Origin: Pseudoalteromonas luteoviolacea NCIMB 1944
GTDB lineage: Bacteria; Pseudomonadota; Gammaproteobacteria; Enterobacterales; Alteromonadaceae
Assembly (NCBI RefSeq): GCF_001625565.1
Contig: NZ_AUXS01000011.1
Coordinates: 124,001 to 188,000 of the forward strand
DNA: 64,000 bases
Direction: 5' to 3'
In this document: in pieces, positions 55,923-63,819 of the stretch
Numbering within the stretch: the first letter of the stretch is position 1
How the letters are laid out: each line of letters opens with the position of its first letter
Notes under the pieces: model-generated
Database searches by the model: none
What the model was told of the DNA's origin: nothing
Seen by the model: only the letters and a program-made list of their open reading frames with translations
Position numbers and translations under genes: made by a program

Positions 55923-58226
55923 CTATTTACTGATCACATAGGATTTGGGCGGCTCTACTCCTAATAAATGACGCACAAAATAATCCCAACGCTGCCTTAC
56001 AAAGTATGGGTTTTTATCAAGTACGTGCCCCATATTAGGATAAATCATCAGGTCAAAGTCCTTGTTGGCTTTCATGAGTGCGTCAGCCAGTTGCAAAGTG
56101 GCTGCAGGGTGCACATTGGTGTCTAACTCGCCATGGGCAATAAGTAATTTGCCTTGTAAATGTTTTGCCCAATTTAAGTTTGATTGTGCTTCCCATTCAG
56201 GTGTTTCTGGGTAGCCCATCCACATTTCATTCCAACCAGCCTTGTCTACTCTAAAGTCATGATTACCTGATGCTGATACGCCGACTTTAAAAAAGTCAGG
56301 ATACTTAAACATCGCATGCGCCGTATCGTAACCACCGGCACTAAAACCAAAAATGCCTACTCGGTTAAGATCCAGAAAGTCAAAGCGTTTGCCAAGCTGT
56401 TTAATCGCAGTAACGTGATCATCACTGCCACCACTTAAGTTTTTAAATGAGTATTCGTGGAACGCTCGGCCACGCTTGTTAGTACCGCGGCCATCCATTT
56501 TTATGACTACAAACCCGAGTTCAGCAAGTGCATTCGCTTGGCTGCGATAGGTTACAAAAGATTTAGGTGTAAAAAAGTTGTGTGGTCCAGTATATATGTC
56601 ATCAATTACCGGATACTTTTTATTGGGGTCAAAGTTAGAAGGTAAATACATCAAACCATATAGAGGCGTTTTACCATCACCTGCAATGACTGAAAATGGT
56701 CTAGGTGGTTGCCATCCCAACGCGATTAGCGCGCTAGTATCGGCTTTTTGTAATGTTCGAATAATTGTACCATCTTGGGTGCTACGCAATATTGAAATAG
56801 GGGCTTGTGTGGCGGTCGAGTAGGTATCTATAAAGTACTTAAAGTCAGGCGATAGTCGAGTATCGTGCTCGGCAACTTCAGGGGTCAGCAATGTTAAGTT
56901 GCGACCATCTAGATCCACCCTATAAAGATGACGAAGGTAAGGGTCTCTATCTGTTTCTCTGCCAGACGCCTCAAAGTATACTTGCTGCTTTTTAGTATCT
57001 ACACCACGTATTACGCGAACCGTCATATTCCCCTGAGTAATCGCATTTTTTAGTTTGCCATCTACTGAGTTGTAAAGATATAGATGCTGAAAGCCATCTC
57101 TTTGTGAGCTCCAAATAAAAGCATTTAGCTCTGGCAGTGCCCAATATTGCTGTACCCAAGGGTCGATGTATTTATCATCGCGCTCTTCAACCAGTACGCG
57201 CACTTTGGCTGTTTCAGGGTTAACTTCTCGCATAAAGTATTGACGGTTTCCCCTAAATCGATTGTGGTAGACAAACTTTCCGTCCTCTTGCCACCACCCC
57301 CATAGGGCAGCACCATAGTAAGTTTGCATGACAGGGGGCGCCTTTAAGCGCGTAACAGTTTTGTTCTCAGCATTGATCAGCATCAAATGTGCGGAGGGTA
57401 GCTGCTGTTCGGCAGCTGATGGGTAATAGAACTCAGTGGTTTCTGGACGCTTCCCACGTTGATGCGATGCGCGAACGAGCGCATATTTACCTGTGTTACG
57501 GCGGTCAAGTTGATAGGTCATTACATATTGGCTATCTTCGGACCAATTGGCATAAACTTGTTTAGGCTGATATGGCTTATTATCACGAAGGTCATGTGCA
57601 GGGTTTGGGTGCATAAGCCCATAGGGAAAGCCTTCGGTACCATCAGTCGTCAGCTGTGTTTTTGATCCAGTTTTCAGACTTGTCAACACTAGGTTGTATT
57701 GTTCTACGGTCAGTTTCCATTGGCCATCGGGAGATGTTCCCGGTCCTTTCGCTAAGCTGGTTTTTTTATTTGGTGAGCAGATATATAGTTTGATATCACA
57801 CTGAAATTGTTTGTCGTGGATAGTAAAGCTAATTAATGGCAGTTCTACATTCAAAAACTCCAAAGAAAGTTGGTCTTTCTCGGCATTTTCAACCCCGGAG
57901 TGAAGCAAAGCACTTGCTAGTTTTTTATGATCGAATAACGGTTTTTGTAGGTTATTTAGCGGGTCGACATATATATATTTGTATCCTTGATGATCTTGCT
58001 GTTTAAACCAAAAAGCATTTCCCTCTCCAATCCAATTGGGGACTAGCTTAGTATTTTTTACCAAAGGTAATAAGTTTTGCGGCAAAAATTGTTCTGCTCT
58101 TTGATAATCAGAGTCTTGTATACTTAACTTTTCTTTCGATTCTATGTTGGTAGAGTTCAAGTTGCTTTGACATGCAGCTAACAGGCTGACAGCTGTCATT
58201 AAAGCAACACATTTACTTTGTGACAT
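55923..58226 (-). CDS. Dipeptidyl peptidase IV-like S9 peptidase, lipoprotein
   Basis: 767 residues. Lipobox LLAAC (Cys ~19), so it is membrane-anchored, probably facing the periplasm or cell surface. The N-terminal ~500 residues are the eight-bladed propeller of the DPP IV family (YANWSEDSQYVMTYQLDRR, AALWGWWQEDGKFVYHNRF). The catalytic domain has the elbow GFSAGGYD with Ser629, then HGELDTNVHPAAT (Asp) and MGHVLDKNPYF (His). It removes X-Pro dipeptides from peptide N-termini, a downstream step to secreted proteases such as the M4 enzyme. The GFSAGG elbow differs slightly from the usual GWSYGG of DPP IV. Confidence 0.9.
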   Translation of the reverse strand: MSQSKCVALMTAVSLLAACQSNLNSTNIESKEKLSIQDSDYQRAEQFLPQNLLPLVKNTKLVPNWIGEGNAFWFKQQDHQGYKYIYVDPLNNLQKPLFDHKKLASALLHSGVENAEKDQLSLEFLNVELPLISFTIHDKQFQCDIKLYICSPNKKTSLAKGPGTSPDGQWKLTVEQYNLVLTSLKTGSKTQLTTDGTEGFPYGLMHPNPAHDLRDNKPYQPKQVYANWSEDSQYVMTYQLDRRNTGKYALVRASHQRGKRPETTEFYYPSAAEQQLPSAHLMLINAENKTVTRLKAPPVMQTYYGAALWGWWQEDGKFVYHNRFRGNRQYFMREVNPETAKVRVLVEERDDKYIDPWVQQYWALPELNAFIWSSQRDGFQHLYLYNSVDGKLKNAITQGNMTVRVIRGVDTKKQQVYFEASGRETDRDPYLRHLYRVDLDGRNLTLLTPEVAEHDTRLSPDFKYFIDTYSTATQAPISILRSTQDGTIIRTLQKADTSALIALGWQPPRPFSVIAGDGKTPLYGLMYLPSNFDPNKKYPVIDDIYTGPHNFFTPKSFVTYRSQANALAELGFVVIKMDGRGTNKRGRAFHEYSFKNLSGGSDDHVTAIKQLGKRFDFLDLNRVGIFGFSAGGYDTAHAMFKYPDFFKVGVSASGNHDFRVDKAGWNEMWMGYPETPEWEAQSNLNWAKHLQGKLLIAHGELDTNVHPAATLQLADALMKANKDFDLMIYPNMGHVLDKNPYFVRQRWDYFVRHLLGVEPPKSYVISK

Positions 58227-58365
58227 TGACCATACTCCTTACTTTTTATATCAATTTATCTGCACTTCAAGTGTTCAGTATTTCTTATATTTAAAAGACT
58301 CAACGCAGCCATTGGCAGCAAGAACATTGACGTTTGTGGTACAAGCTAACTATATCGCAATGGAT

Positions 58366-58379
58366 TATTGTATACAATA
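58366..58379. promoter_or_regulatory. 14-bp perfect palindrome, possible GntR-type operator
   Basis: TATTGTATACAATA, about 140 bp before the dipeptidyl peptidase start. TTGTATACAA-like palindromes are typical of GntR-family operators (family knowledge). No GntR gene lies in the window. Confidence 0.4.
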
Positions 58380-58666
58380 TTCAATTTTAATGTAAAGAGA
58401 TAAAAGAACTTGCATGCAGGATATTGAGTAGGGCGCATAAAGCAGCACCTATTCAAATCTCGGTTTATCTGCGACGACGTTATCCTATTTCTCTAAACAA
58501 AATGTAGGAATTAATCCAAATTAGATAGGAACGGTCGGTTCTGATACTATGGCGTCTTTTCTCAGTTCTAGCCTTACAGACTTTAACAATGTTGATTGAG
58601 ATATTTAGAAATCATTTCTCGTTGTTTACAGGTGGTTAGGTTGTTGAGAACGTAAAGTTTAGCTAG

Positions 58667-58754
58667 TAAGTTGCTAAAATTAATAAATAAACTTAGCTTG
58701 ATTATCGATATTTTCGGTGTGTAAATCAGTGGGATATTTCGATAATTCACGCTA
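58667..58754 (+). repeat. Shared 5' module, copy B
   Basis: TAAGTTGCTAAAATTAATAA and 8 more bases match copy A at 30989 in 25 of 28 positions; AATTCACGCTA (58744-58754) matches exactly. ATTATCGA (58701) and TCGATAAT (58739) form an 8-bp stem between them, different in sequence from copy A's stem. Confidence 0.6.
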
Positions 58755-58776
58755 TGTGCTGTCATGAGGACCAACT

Positions 58777-59262
58777 TTGAAGCATAGTATTCGCCATTAT
58801 AAAGTTCTTGTATTTCCGTCATTTTGGGTAAATGCATTTGCAGTAGCAGTTAAAGAGTACTGGTTGTATTTGGCTGTGTTTTTTTTGATCTATAACGGTA
58901 GTTCATTGATGAGGGGGGAGCTCCTTAATTTTATTACCTCATGTGCTGTCAGTGCCACTGTTGTTAGCATACTATATATTTTTTATATTTTATTTCTCTT
59001 CCCGATTAAAAGCATTAAGGATGCTAACTTTCGTAAAACGGTGAATACTGAATCAAGCAAGGCGGTAACGCGTTATTTACTAGGGGTTAAAATAGAAGAG
59101 CCAAAAACAGAAGAGCCTCAAGCAGAGAGCCGTGTTTCTTTAGGTGATGAGTTTCCAGGAAAAACATCTAAAATAATGTTTGGCTTGCTTATGGTGGTTA
59201 AGGTTTGCACTGCTGTTGGTGCTTTTTATATTTGGTATCTGATAGCAAATAAATCAGCTTAA
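58777..59262 (+). CDS. Two- or three-helix membrane protein, unknown function
   Basis: 161 residues from a TTG start with GAGGA 8 nt upstream. Hydrophobic segments at ~25-42, ~52-76 and ~138-158; the region between the second and third is soluble and includes EEPKTEEPQAES, an acidic Pro/Glu linker. No family recognised. It carries the same upstream module as the Nudix gene at 31114. First gene of the second plus-strand accessory tract. Confidence 0.6.
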   Translation: MKHSIRHYKVLVFPSFWVNAFAVAVKEYWLYLAVFFLIYNGSSLMRGELLNFITSCAVSATVVSILYIFYILFLFPIKSIKDANFRKTVNTESSKAVTRYLLGVKIEEPKTEEPQAESRVSLGDEFPGKTSKIMFGLLMVVKVCTAVGAFYIWYLIANKSA

Positions 59263-59374
59263 TGTTTCGCTAAATAGCATTTAAGTCGGACAATAAATAG
59301 CAGGTTTTGTGCGTGTTTTTGTAGGTATTAGCCTACTATTTTGAGCTGTTCAATGTGGTATTATGTGAGTTTTT

Positions 59375-59857
59375 ATGAATAAATTGTTTATTATATTTTC
59401 AATGTTATTCTCAATTTCAAGTAGTGCAAATGAAATTGTAGAGGAAATCCTTCAATTAGAGGGAGGGAAAGCTGAGTATAAGAAAGTCATTGAGCAAAAT
59501 TCATTTATGATGAGAAGCTTCGATTTTGGAACATTTGATGCAGATGGACATTATCAGCTTCAAGATCTAGAAACTGAGTTTAAAAATAAACAAGAAAAAT
59601 TAAAAGAGAAGTACCTGTCTTGGGATGTTTATAAGGCTAACATTATTAACGCATATGAAAATACATACACAGAACAAGAGTTATTGGGGTTAAGGGACTT
59701 TCTAAGAAGCCCAATCGGAAAGAGTATTTTAGAAAAAAGACATCAATTATTTCTACTGTCAGGTCAATCGAATCAACGGAATGTTGAAAAGTATATAAAT
59801 GAAAACAAAAAGCTTTGGGACGAGTTTGGTAAAAGGCTAGACCAGTTGATTGAATAA
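59375..59857 (+). CDS. DUF2059 secreted protein
   Basis: 160 residues, ATG. Signal peptide ~1-18 (ending SSA/N). The motif YENTYTEQELLGLRDFLRSP followed by IGKSILEKRHQL (~92-125) is the core of DUF2059 (F/Y-T-E-x-E-L-x-x-L-x-x-F-x-x-S-P-x-G). The domain is common in periplasmic proteins of unknown role. The stop is followed 5 bp later by GCACAACAAAGC, an R''-like start. Confidence 0.75.
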   Translation: MNKLFIIFSMLFSISSSANEIVEEILQLEGGKAEYKKVIEQNSFMMRSFDFGTFDADGHYQLQDLETEFKNKQEKLKEKYLSWDVYKANIINAYENTYTEQELLGLRDFLRSPIGKSILEKRHQLFLLSGQSNQRNVEKYINENKKLWDEFGKRLDQLIE

Positions 59858-60160
59858 ACCGCACAACAAAGCCGTAAACTCGTCCAAATTCCAGCTTAAT
59901 ATGCCTGTTAGCCTGTAGTTTCTTTTTATATTTAGGAGAAAGAGTATCTAGCGAAGTTAAACAAAACTGATGCAAAATACTGCACGTTTTTGACAATGAG
60001 GTTTTACAGTAATACTTTAAGGGATTGCATCATTAGCATCTCGGTCCAGGCCGTTACATAACACGCTGTTGAAGGTCGAAAAGCTTCGTTGGCTGAGATT
60101 ATAGGCAACTATTTTCACCCGCTTACGGCGATCTGATATTTCACAAAGAGGTTGATCCAA
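59858..60160. other. 303-bp spacer with weak attC-like elements
   Basis: GCACAAC (59861-59867) begins just after the DUF2059 stop and GTTAGCC lies ~50 bp downstream, but their inner boxes do not pair. GGCCGTTACATAACACGC lies near 60050. No gene seen. Confidence 0.35.
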
Positions 60161-60793
60161 TTGACGATTGAAAAAAAAGAAATGCCTGCGGAACTTAAGG
60201 GCTGGAACTGGGGAGCGTTTCTCTTGAATGTAATTTGGGGAGTTCGCTTTAAAACATACCGTGCTTTATGGGTTTTAGTCCCATTCGTAAACTTGATTAT
60301 GCCCTTTGTATTGGGCCTAAAAGGCAATGAGTGGGCTTGGCAAAACAATCATTGGAGCAGCGTCGAGGAATTTAAAAAGTCGCAAAGAAGATGGTCTGTT
60401 GCATCCATATTGATAGTCGGAGTCAGCTTTGTGTTTCTAATCCTTGTGCAAATTAATGTGTTCTCTTCTTTTAAAGAATCAGAAGCAACCAAATTAGCAC
60501 TGAATACGGCGGAACAAGCCCAAAGCTTTCAGAAAAACATAGGTATGCCATACGAAATAAGTTTTATAAAAGGTACTAAACATGAAGTCCAGACCGTAGA
60601 TTCGGTGCCTGAGCATGAGCTACCTCCAAATACTGTACATATGCTTTACGACATAGAAGGGCAGAGAGGTTCTGGTGTGATTGAGTTTAAAGCGTCTCAA
60701 AAGGCAGGTAATTCGTGGCGCCTGACTTGTATAAAGCTAACATATGCATCGGATCAAACTGTGGATATTTTGGTTCCGTGCAAAAATGACTAA
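60161..60793 (+). CDS. Membrane protein with Coa1/DUF1783-like C-terminal domain
   Basis: 210 residues from the TTG at 60161 (AAGAGG 9 nt upstream; TTG at 60152 is an alternative). Residues ~8-60 contain GWNWGAFLLNVIWGVRFKTY and a membrane hairpin ending NLIMPFVLGLKGNEWAW, a stretch known from DUF2628-like proteins. A further membrane helix (~85-105) is followed by a periplasmic domain (~115-210) resembling cytochrome oxidase assembly protein 1 (Coa1), with FQKNIGMPYEISFIKGT. The family name does not prove a role in oxidase assembly. Cassette-like, isolated. Confidence 0.65.
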   Translation: MTIEKKEMPAELKGWNWGAFLLNVIWGVRFKTYRALWVLVPFVNLIMPFVLGLKGNEWAWQNNHWSSVEEFKKSQRRWSVASILIVGVSFVFLILVQINVFSSFKESEATKLALNTAEQAQSFQKNIGMPYEISFIKGTKHEVQTVDSVPEHELPPNTVHMLYDIEGQRGSGVIEFKASQKAGNSWRLTCIKLTYASDQTVDILVPCKND

Positions 60794-60896
60794 AAATAAG
60801 TCGCTATGGCAGTTTTGGTGAGAAGTTTAGAATGTTTGATAAGGTAGAAGCTGCCAAGCAGCTTAACGCATCGTTGTTATATGTAGAAGGTTACTT

Positions 60897-61241
60897 TTGA
60901 AAATACTTTATGTCGAAAATCACAAGGCTTTTATATCAGCGGTAAAAAGAGAATTTTTATCTGACTATGATGTTGAAGTAGCACCTGATATCAAATCAGC
61001 AAAAGCTATGTTTAATGATACCTATCACTTGGTATTGTGTGACTATGATTTAGATGATGGGAAAGGCACTGAGGTGGTTTCATATATCCGAGAGATAAGT
61101 GCAACGATCCCTATCATCGCGGCCTCGTCACATGAAAAGGGAAATAGCCTCTTGGTGCAAGCCGGAGCCAATATTATTTGCGGTAAAATGGACTTTCGGT
61201 CCTTGCCTAACTGCATAGATAGAATTATCAATGAAATATAA
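60897..61241 (+). CDS. Stand-alone response-regulator receiver domain
   Basis: 114 residues from a TTG start with AGAAGG 6 nt upstream. CheY-like: acidic N-terminal E7-N8, phospho-acceptor D49 in LVLCDYDL, a switch Ser/Thr (AASSHE) and K in CGKMDF. It lacks an output domain, so it would act by protein contact or phosphotransfer. No histidine kinase lies in the window. Its R'-like box GTTATAT (60876-60882) is 21 nt before the start and its stop TAA lies in ATATAAC, the start of the next attC-like site. Confidence 0.8.
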   Translation: MKILYVENHKAFISAVKREFLSDYDVEVAPDIKSAKAMFNDTYHLVLCDYDLDDGKGTEVVSYIREISATIPIIAASSHEKGNSLLVQAGANIICGKMDFRSLPNCIDRIINEI

Positions 61242-61337
61242 CAAATGAATTTAGCAATGGAAGCTAGGCAGTAGGCCCGTGCTCCTACATTGCTAAGTTC
61301 AATCTATTTTTTGTGCCTCTTATTTGAGGCGTTATAC
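61236..61337 (+). other. attC-like site
   Basis: Starts ATATAAC (61236-61242, overlapping the preceding stop) and ends GTTATAC (61331-61337), which pair. Inside, TGAATTTAGCAATG (61246) pairs with CATTGCTAAGTTCA (61288), 13 of 14 with one G-T. The 3' arm also holds GCCTC/GAGGC, a local hairpin. It ends 14 nt before the next start. Layout is close to attC, but the L boxes are offset on the 3' side. Confidence 0.5.
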
Positions 61338-61350
61338 ATAGAAGGTGAAC

Positions 61351-61731
61351 ATGCCCAAATATAGATGGCTTTGCTTATATTGCGAACATGATAATCCTGA
61401 AAACATAGAGTTTTGTGCGCACTGCGGCACAAGTGCGACAGCAACAGCATATGAAATTGAAGCGAGAGAATTTTTAGCTAAAAAAATTCTAAGTGACGAG
61501 CATGGCTGCTCGAAATGTAGCAATACAGCTCATTCGATAGAATTTAGTGAAGACCCGTGGGAGTATTTCGATTCAAGACAAAGTCCCCTTCTCAGAGCCA
61601 TGTATATCACGGTAAAGTGTAAAAAATGTCAGTATGTACAAAAAATAGAATATGCTGTACCTGCACTGCGAAAGCTATATCGTAAGCTGTTTAATCAAGA
61701 TATTAAAAACCAGTGGTGGCTAAAACGTTAG
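61351..61731 (+). CDS. Zinc-ribbon protein
   Basis: 126 residues from the ATG at 61351 (AGAAGG 5 nt upstream; a GTG at 61345 is an alternative). Three CxxC-type pairs are seen: CLYCEHDNPENIEFCAHCG near the N-terminus (a double zinc knuckle), CSKCSN at ~52, and CKKCQY at ~92. So it can bind two zincs. No DNA-binding or catalytic domain is evident. Its role may be structural or in protein/nucleic-acid contact. Confidence 0.7.
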   Translation: MPKYRWLCLYCEHDNPENIEFCAHCGTSATATAYEIEAREFLAKKILSDEHGCSKCSNTAHSIEFSEDPWEYFDSRQSPLLRAMYITVKCKKCQYVQKIEYAVPALRKLYRKLFNQDIKNQWWLKR

Positions 61732-61847
61732 AGTGTATAACTAATCAATTATAGGCAGGTGTATAATATTTGGTTTGGATTCTCTCCGATTCGCATTGTA
61801 GCCAACTTATTATTTTTTAAACAGCACGCTAAAATATAAGGATAAAA

Positions 61848-62405
61848 ATGGAAACGAAGGAAGAAATTGTTTTTCCAGATATGCAGCTAAGTCATATTGA
61901 GTTATACGTTCAAGACCTAGCCAAGATGGAAACCTTCTATACGAGTAAATTAGGTTTTGTTGTCACTGATAGAGGTGAAGGTCAAAATGGTATGGTTTTT
62001 TTAAGCCGTAGCCAGCTAGAACATCATCAAATTGTTTTAAGTCCAATACAATCACGCAGAACTCAGGAAAGTCCAATTGATCATATCTCTTTTAGGGTGA
62101 AGAATATTGATGAGTTGAAGCTTTTTAATTCATCATTAAAGTCGGTTTCTGGAATTCGTTTACAAGCGGTATCTCATGGTACAACTTGGTCTATCTATTT
62201 TTATGATCCCGAAAACAATAGATTTGAAATTTTCACAGATACACCGTGGTATGTTAATCAGCCATGTAAGTTTGCTGTAAATTTAGAATTATCCAATGAA
62301 GAGCTAATTAAATTTACGGAGAATGAGATTAAAAATATGCGAGGGTTTTCGCCAAAAAAAGATTGGGAAACAGTTCATAAAAAAAATTTAGGAGCGCTTG
62401 ATTAG
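61848..62405 (+). CDS. VOC/glyoxalase superfamily protein
   Basis: 185 residues, ATG with AAGGAT upstream. It has the paired beta-alpha-beta-beta-beta pattern of vicinal-oxygen-chelate proteins: MQLSHIELYVQDLAKMETFYTSKLGF, ending with YFYDPENNRFEIF. Likely metal ligands are His in the first (SHIELYV) and second (IDHISFRV) halves and Glu in FEIF. The substrate is unknown; members include glyoxalase I and catechol/fosfomycin enzymes. Typical cassette cargo. A 9-bp hairpin follows the stop by 2 bp. Confidence 0.85.
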   Translation: METKEEIVFPDMQLSHIELYVQDLAKMETFYTSKLGFVVTDRGEGQNGMVFLSRSQLEHHQIVLSPIQSRRTQESPIDHISFRVKNIDELKLFNSSLKSVSGIRLQAVSHGTTWSIYFYDPENNRFEIFTDTPWYVNQPCKFAVNLELSNEELIKFTENEIKNMRGFSPKKDWETVHKKNLGALD

Positions 62406-62829
62406 CAAAATTATAAAACCCGTTTAGCTCGCGTTATAATTTCGGTTGACTCTGGTGTAATCATATTTTTATCTTAATGATTAAACAGGATTTAATCTAA
62501 TGTCTTAGACTATTTTTCTCACGCTATAGTATTCGATACTTCTGTGCAAAAAGTAATTGTAAGCTTTGTACGTAAAGTCAGTAAAATTTGTAAACAAACG
62601 TGCAGGAATAATATTGAAACGGATCGCCGGGTTAACAAGTTATCTGGTGATAGCTATCAAGTTTATAGTTGTTTATTTAAATCAAAGTCTGTTCTTAATT
62701 TGCCTTATTTTAAATAGGTTAATTGAGTTATAATAAGGCTTTACAGCCGGATTTTTAACGGTTTTTTCGTTTATATTCTAGTCAATAATTAATCACTGCG
62801 TAAGGCCGCGTTATGTACCTAGGAGATGT
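62406..62829. other. 424-bp spacer with a hairpin and an R'-like end
   Basis: AAATTATAA/TTATAATTT (62408-62442) is a perfect 9-bp stem, likely a terminator or a reduced recombination site. GTTATGT (62810-62816) lies 20 nt before the next start. No gene seen. Confidence 0.5.
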
Positions 62830-63129
62830 ATGGGGATTTTAACGGGAAATTTTACTGGAAAAACTAGATTGTGGATCGTTTTTTGGATTCACAATATGTT
62901 CATAGGGACTATTGTGAACCGATTGACCGAAGAATTTGCTTCACAAACACCGGCAGTTTTCTATGCTTGGTTATCTTTCGTAATATTGTGGTGTATTTGG
63001 GTTTGTGTTGGCTTATGGCAATGTGCTTTTAACGCAAAATACAGGTTTTGGGGTTACATACTACGCCCATTTGTAGTTTTGTGCTCCATATATCTGCTTT
63101 ACTCATTTTACACTGCTTTTTCTATGTAA
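62830..63129 (+). CDS. Small membrane protein, two to three helices
   Basis: 99 residues, ATG with AGGAGA upstream. Hydrophobic segments at ~16-32, ~42-66 and ~76-96, rich in Trp and Phe. The loop LWQCAFNAKYRFWGY suggests a small inner-membrane protein; the pattern W-x-C-A-x-N-x-x-x-x-x-W-G resembles small membrane proteins of plasmids and cassettes. No family named. Confidence 0.6.
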   Translation: MGILTGNFTGKTRLWIVFWIHNMFIGTIVNRLTEEFASQTPAVFYAWLSFVILWCIWVCVGLWQCAFNAKYRFWGYILRPFVVLCSIYLLYSFYTAFSM

Positions 63130-63183
63130 AGGTACATCACAAGCAGTGTCCTCGAAGGTCCTTAACTAAATAGAAGAGATTAA

Positions 63184-63447
63184 AGTCATAGGAACAGGGA
63201 AGTTGAGCTTCAAATACCGTCAAAATGGCGAAGTGCTATTGCTAAAATTGTGGACGCTTTAGTAGCTGGAGATTACATTTTGCATACACCCATTCCAAAT
63301 GCAGAGTTGAAAAGTCAAGGTTTAGTTTATCCTGTCAAATATTACATTGAGAATTATGGCGAAAAACTCAAACAGTTTTCTGAAGAATGTTGGATATCAC
63401 CAGTTTATGTTAGGTGTGCCTCAATAGGGGATGGTGAGGCACTATAG
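63184..63447 (+). pseudogene. Hypothetical protein gene lacking a clear start
   Basis: The frame is open from 63184 and conserved-looking from VELQIPSKWRSAIAKIV onward, but has no ATG; the first usable start is a GTG at 63250 in the middle of that motif, without a ribosome site. So the N-terminus is probably lost, or an unusual start is used. The remaining ~88 residues have an acidic helical end with two Cys. Family not recognised with confidence. Confidence 0.45.
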
Positions 63448-63819
63448 TAAAATATACTTGCTATGGCTTGCTCGAGTTAATTCTTGGCAATCTTAGCAAC
63501 CAATAAGCAGGGCGTATGGTACGGCGATATGTGTACAAAGGCTTTTCATAGCTAGATAAATAATTACTGACAGGTAGCGAAGTGTTAATAACCCTAAGGA
63601 AAGGAATTCTATTTATCACCTTGCTTGGTAATTCCCTAATAGAAAAGGTGTACTTACGTTTTAGCGTACTTTGAATATGTCTTTTTGTTATCAAATTATT
63701 ACTGTGTGGCGTGGGGAAACGGATTTAATTTAACTGTTTAGATTATTTCTACAGTTACCTTTGAGCTGATGCGCCTTACACCTAGCACCGTCAAATGCAC
63801 TAGGTGTAAAAAGCCATCG
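63448..63819. other. Spacer at the end of the accessory tract
   Basis: No gene. A 10-bp perfect inverted repeat, TTACACCTAG and CTAGGTGTAA (63776-63809), lies just beyond the stop of the last gene. It may act as an mRNA 3'-end hairpin; T tracts are missing on the correct side. Confidence 0.5.

Larger units (their letters stand above)
58227..58776. other. 550-bp upstream region with a palindrome and the shared 5' module
   Basis: No gene. It carries a 14-bp palindrome (58366-58379) on the dipeptidyl peptidase side and copy B of the shared module (58667-58754) on the other. Confidence 0.6.

Noticed and set aside
62408-62442. Hairpin as a minimal attC
   Set aside because: Only 35 bp long with a perfect stem and no L/R box order; better explained as a terminator-like hairpin.
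63461-63694. 77-codon minus-strand ORF
   Set aside because: Basic, low-complexity composition, no ribosome site and no neighbours supporting it.
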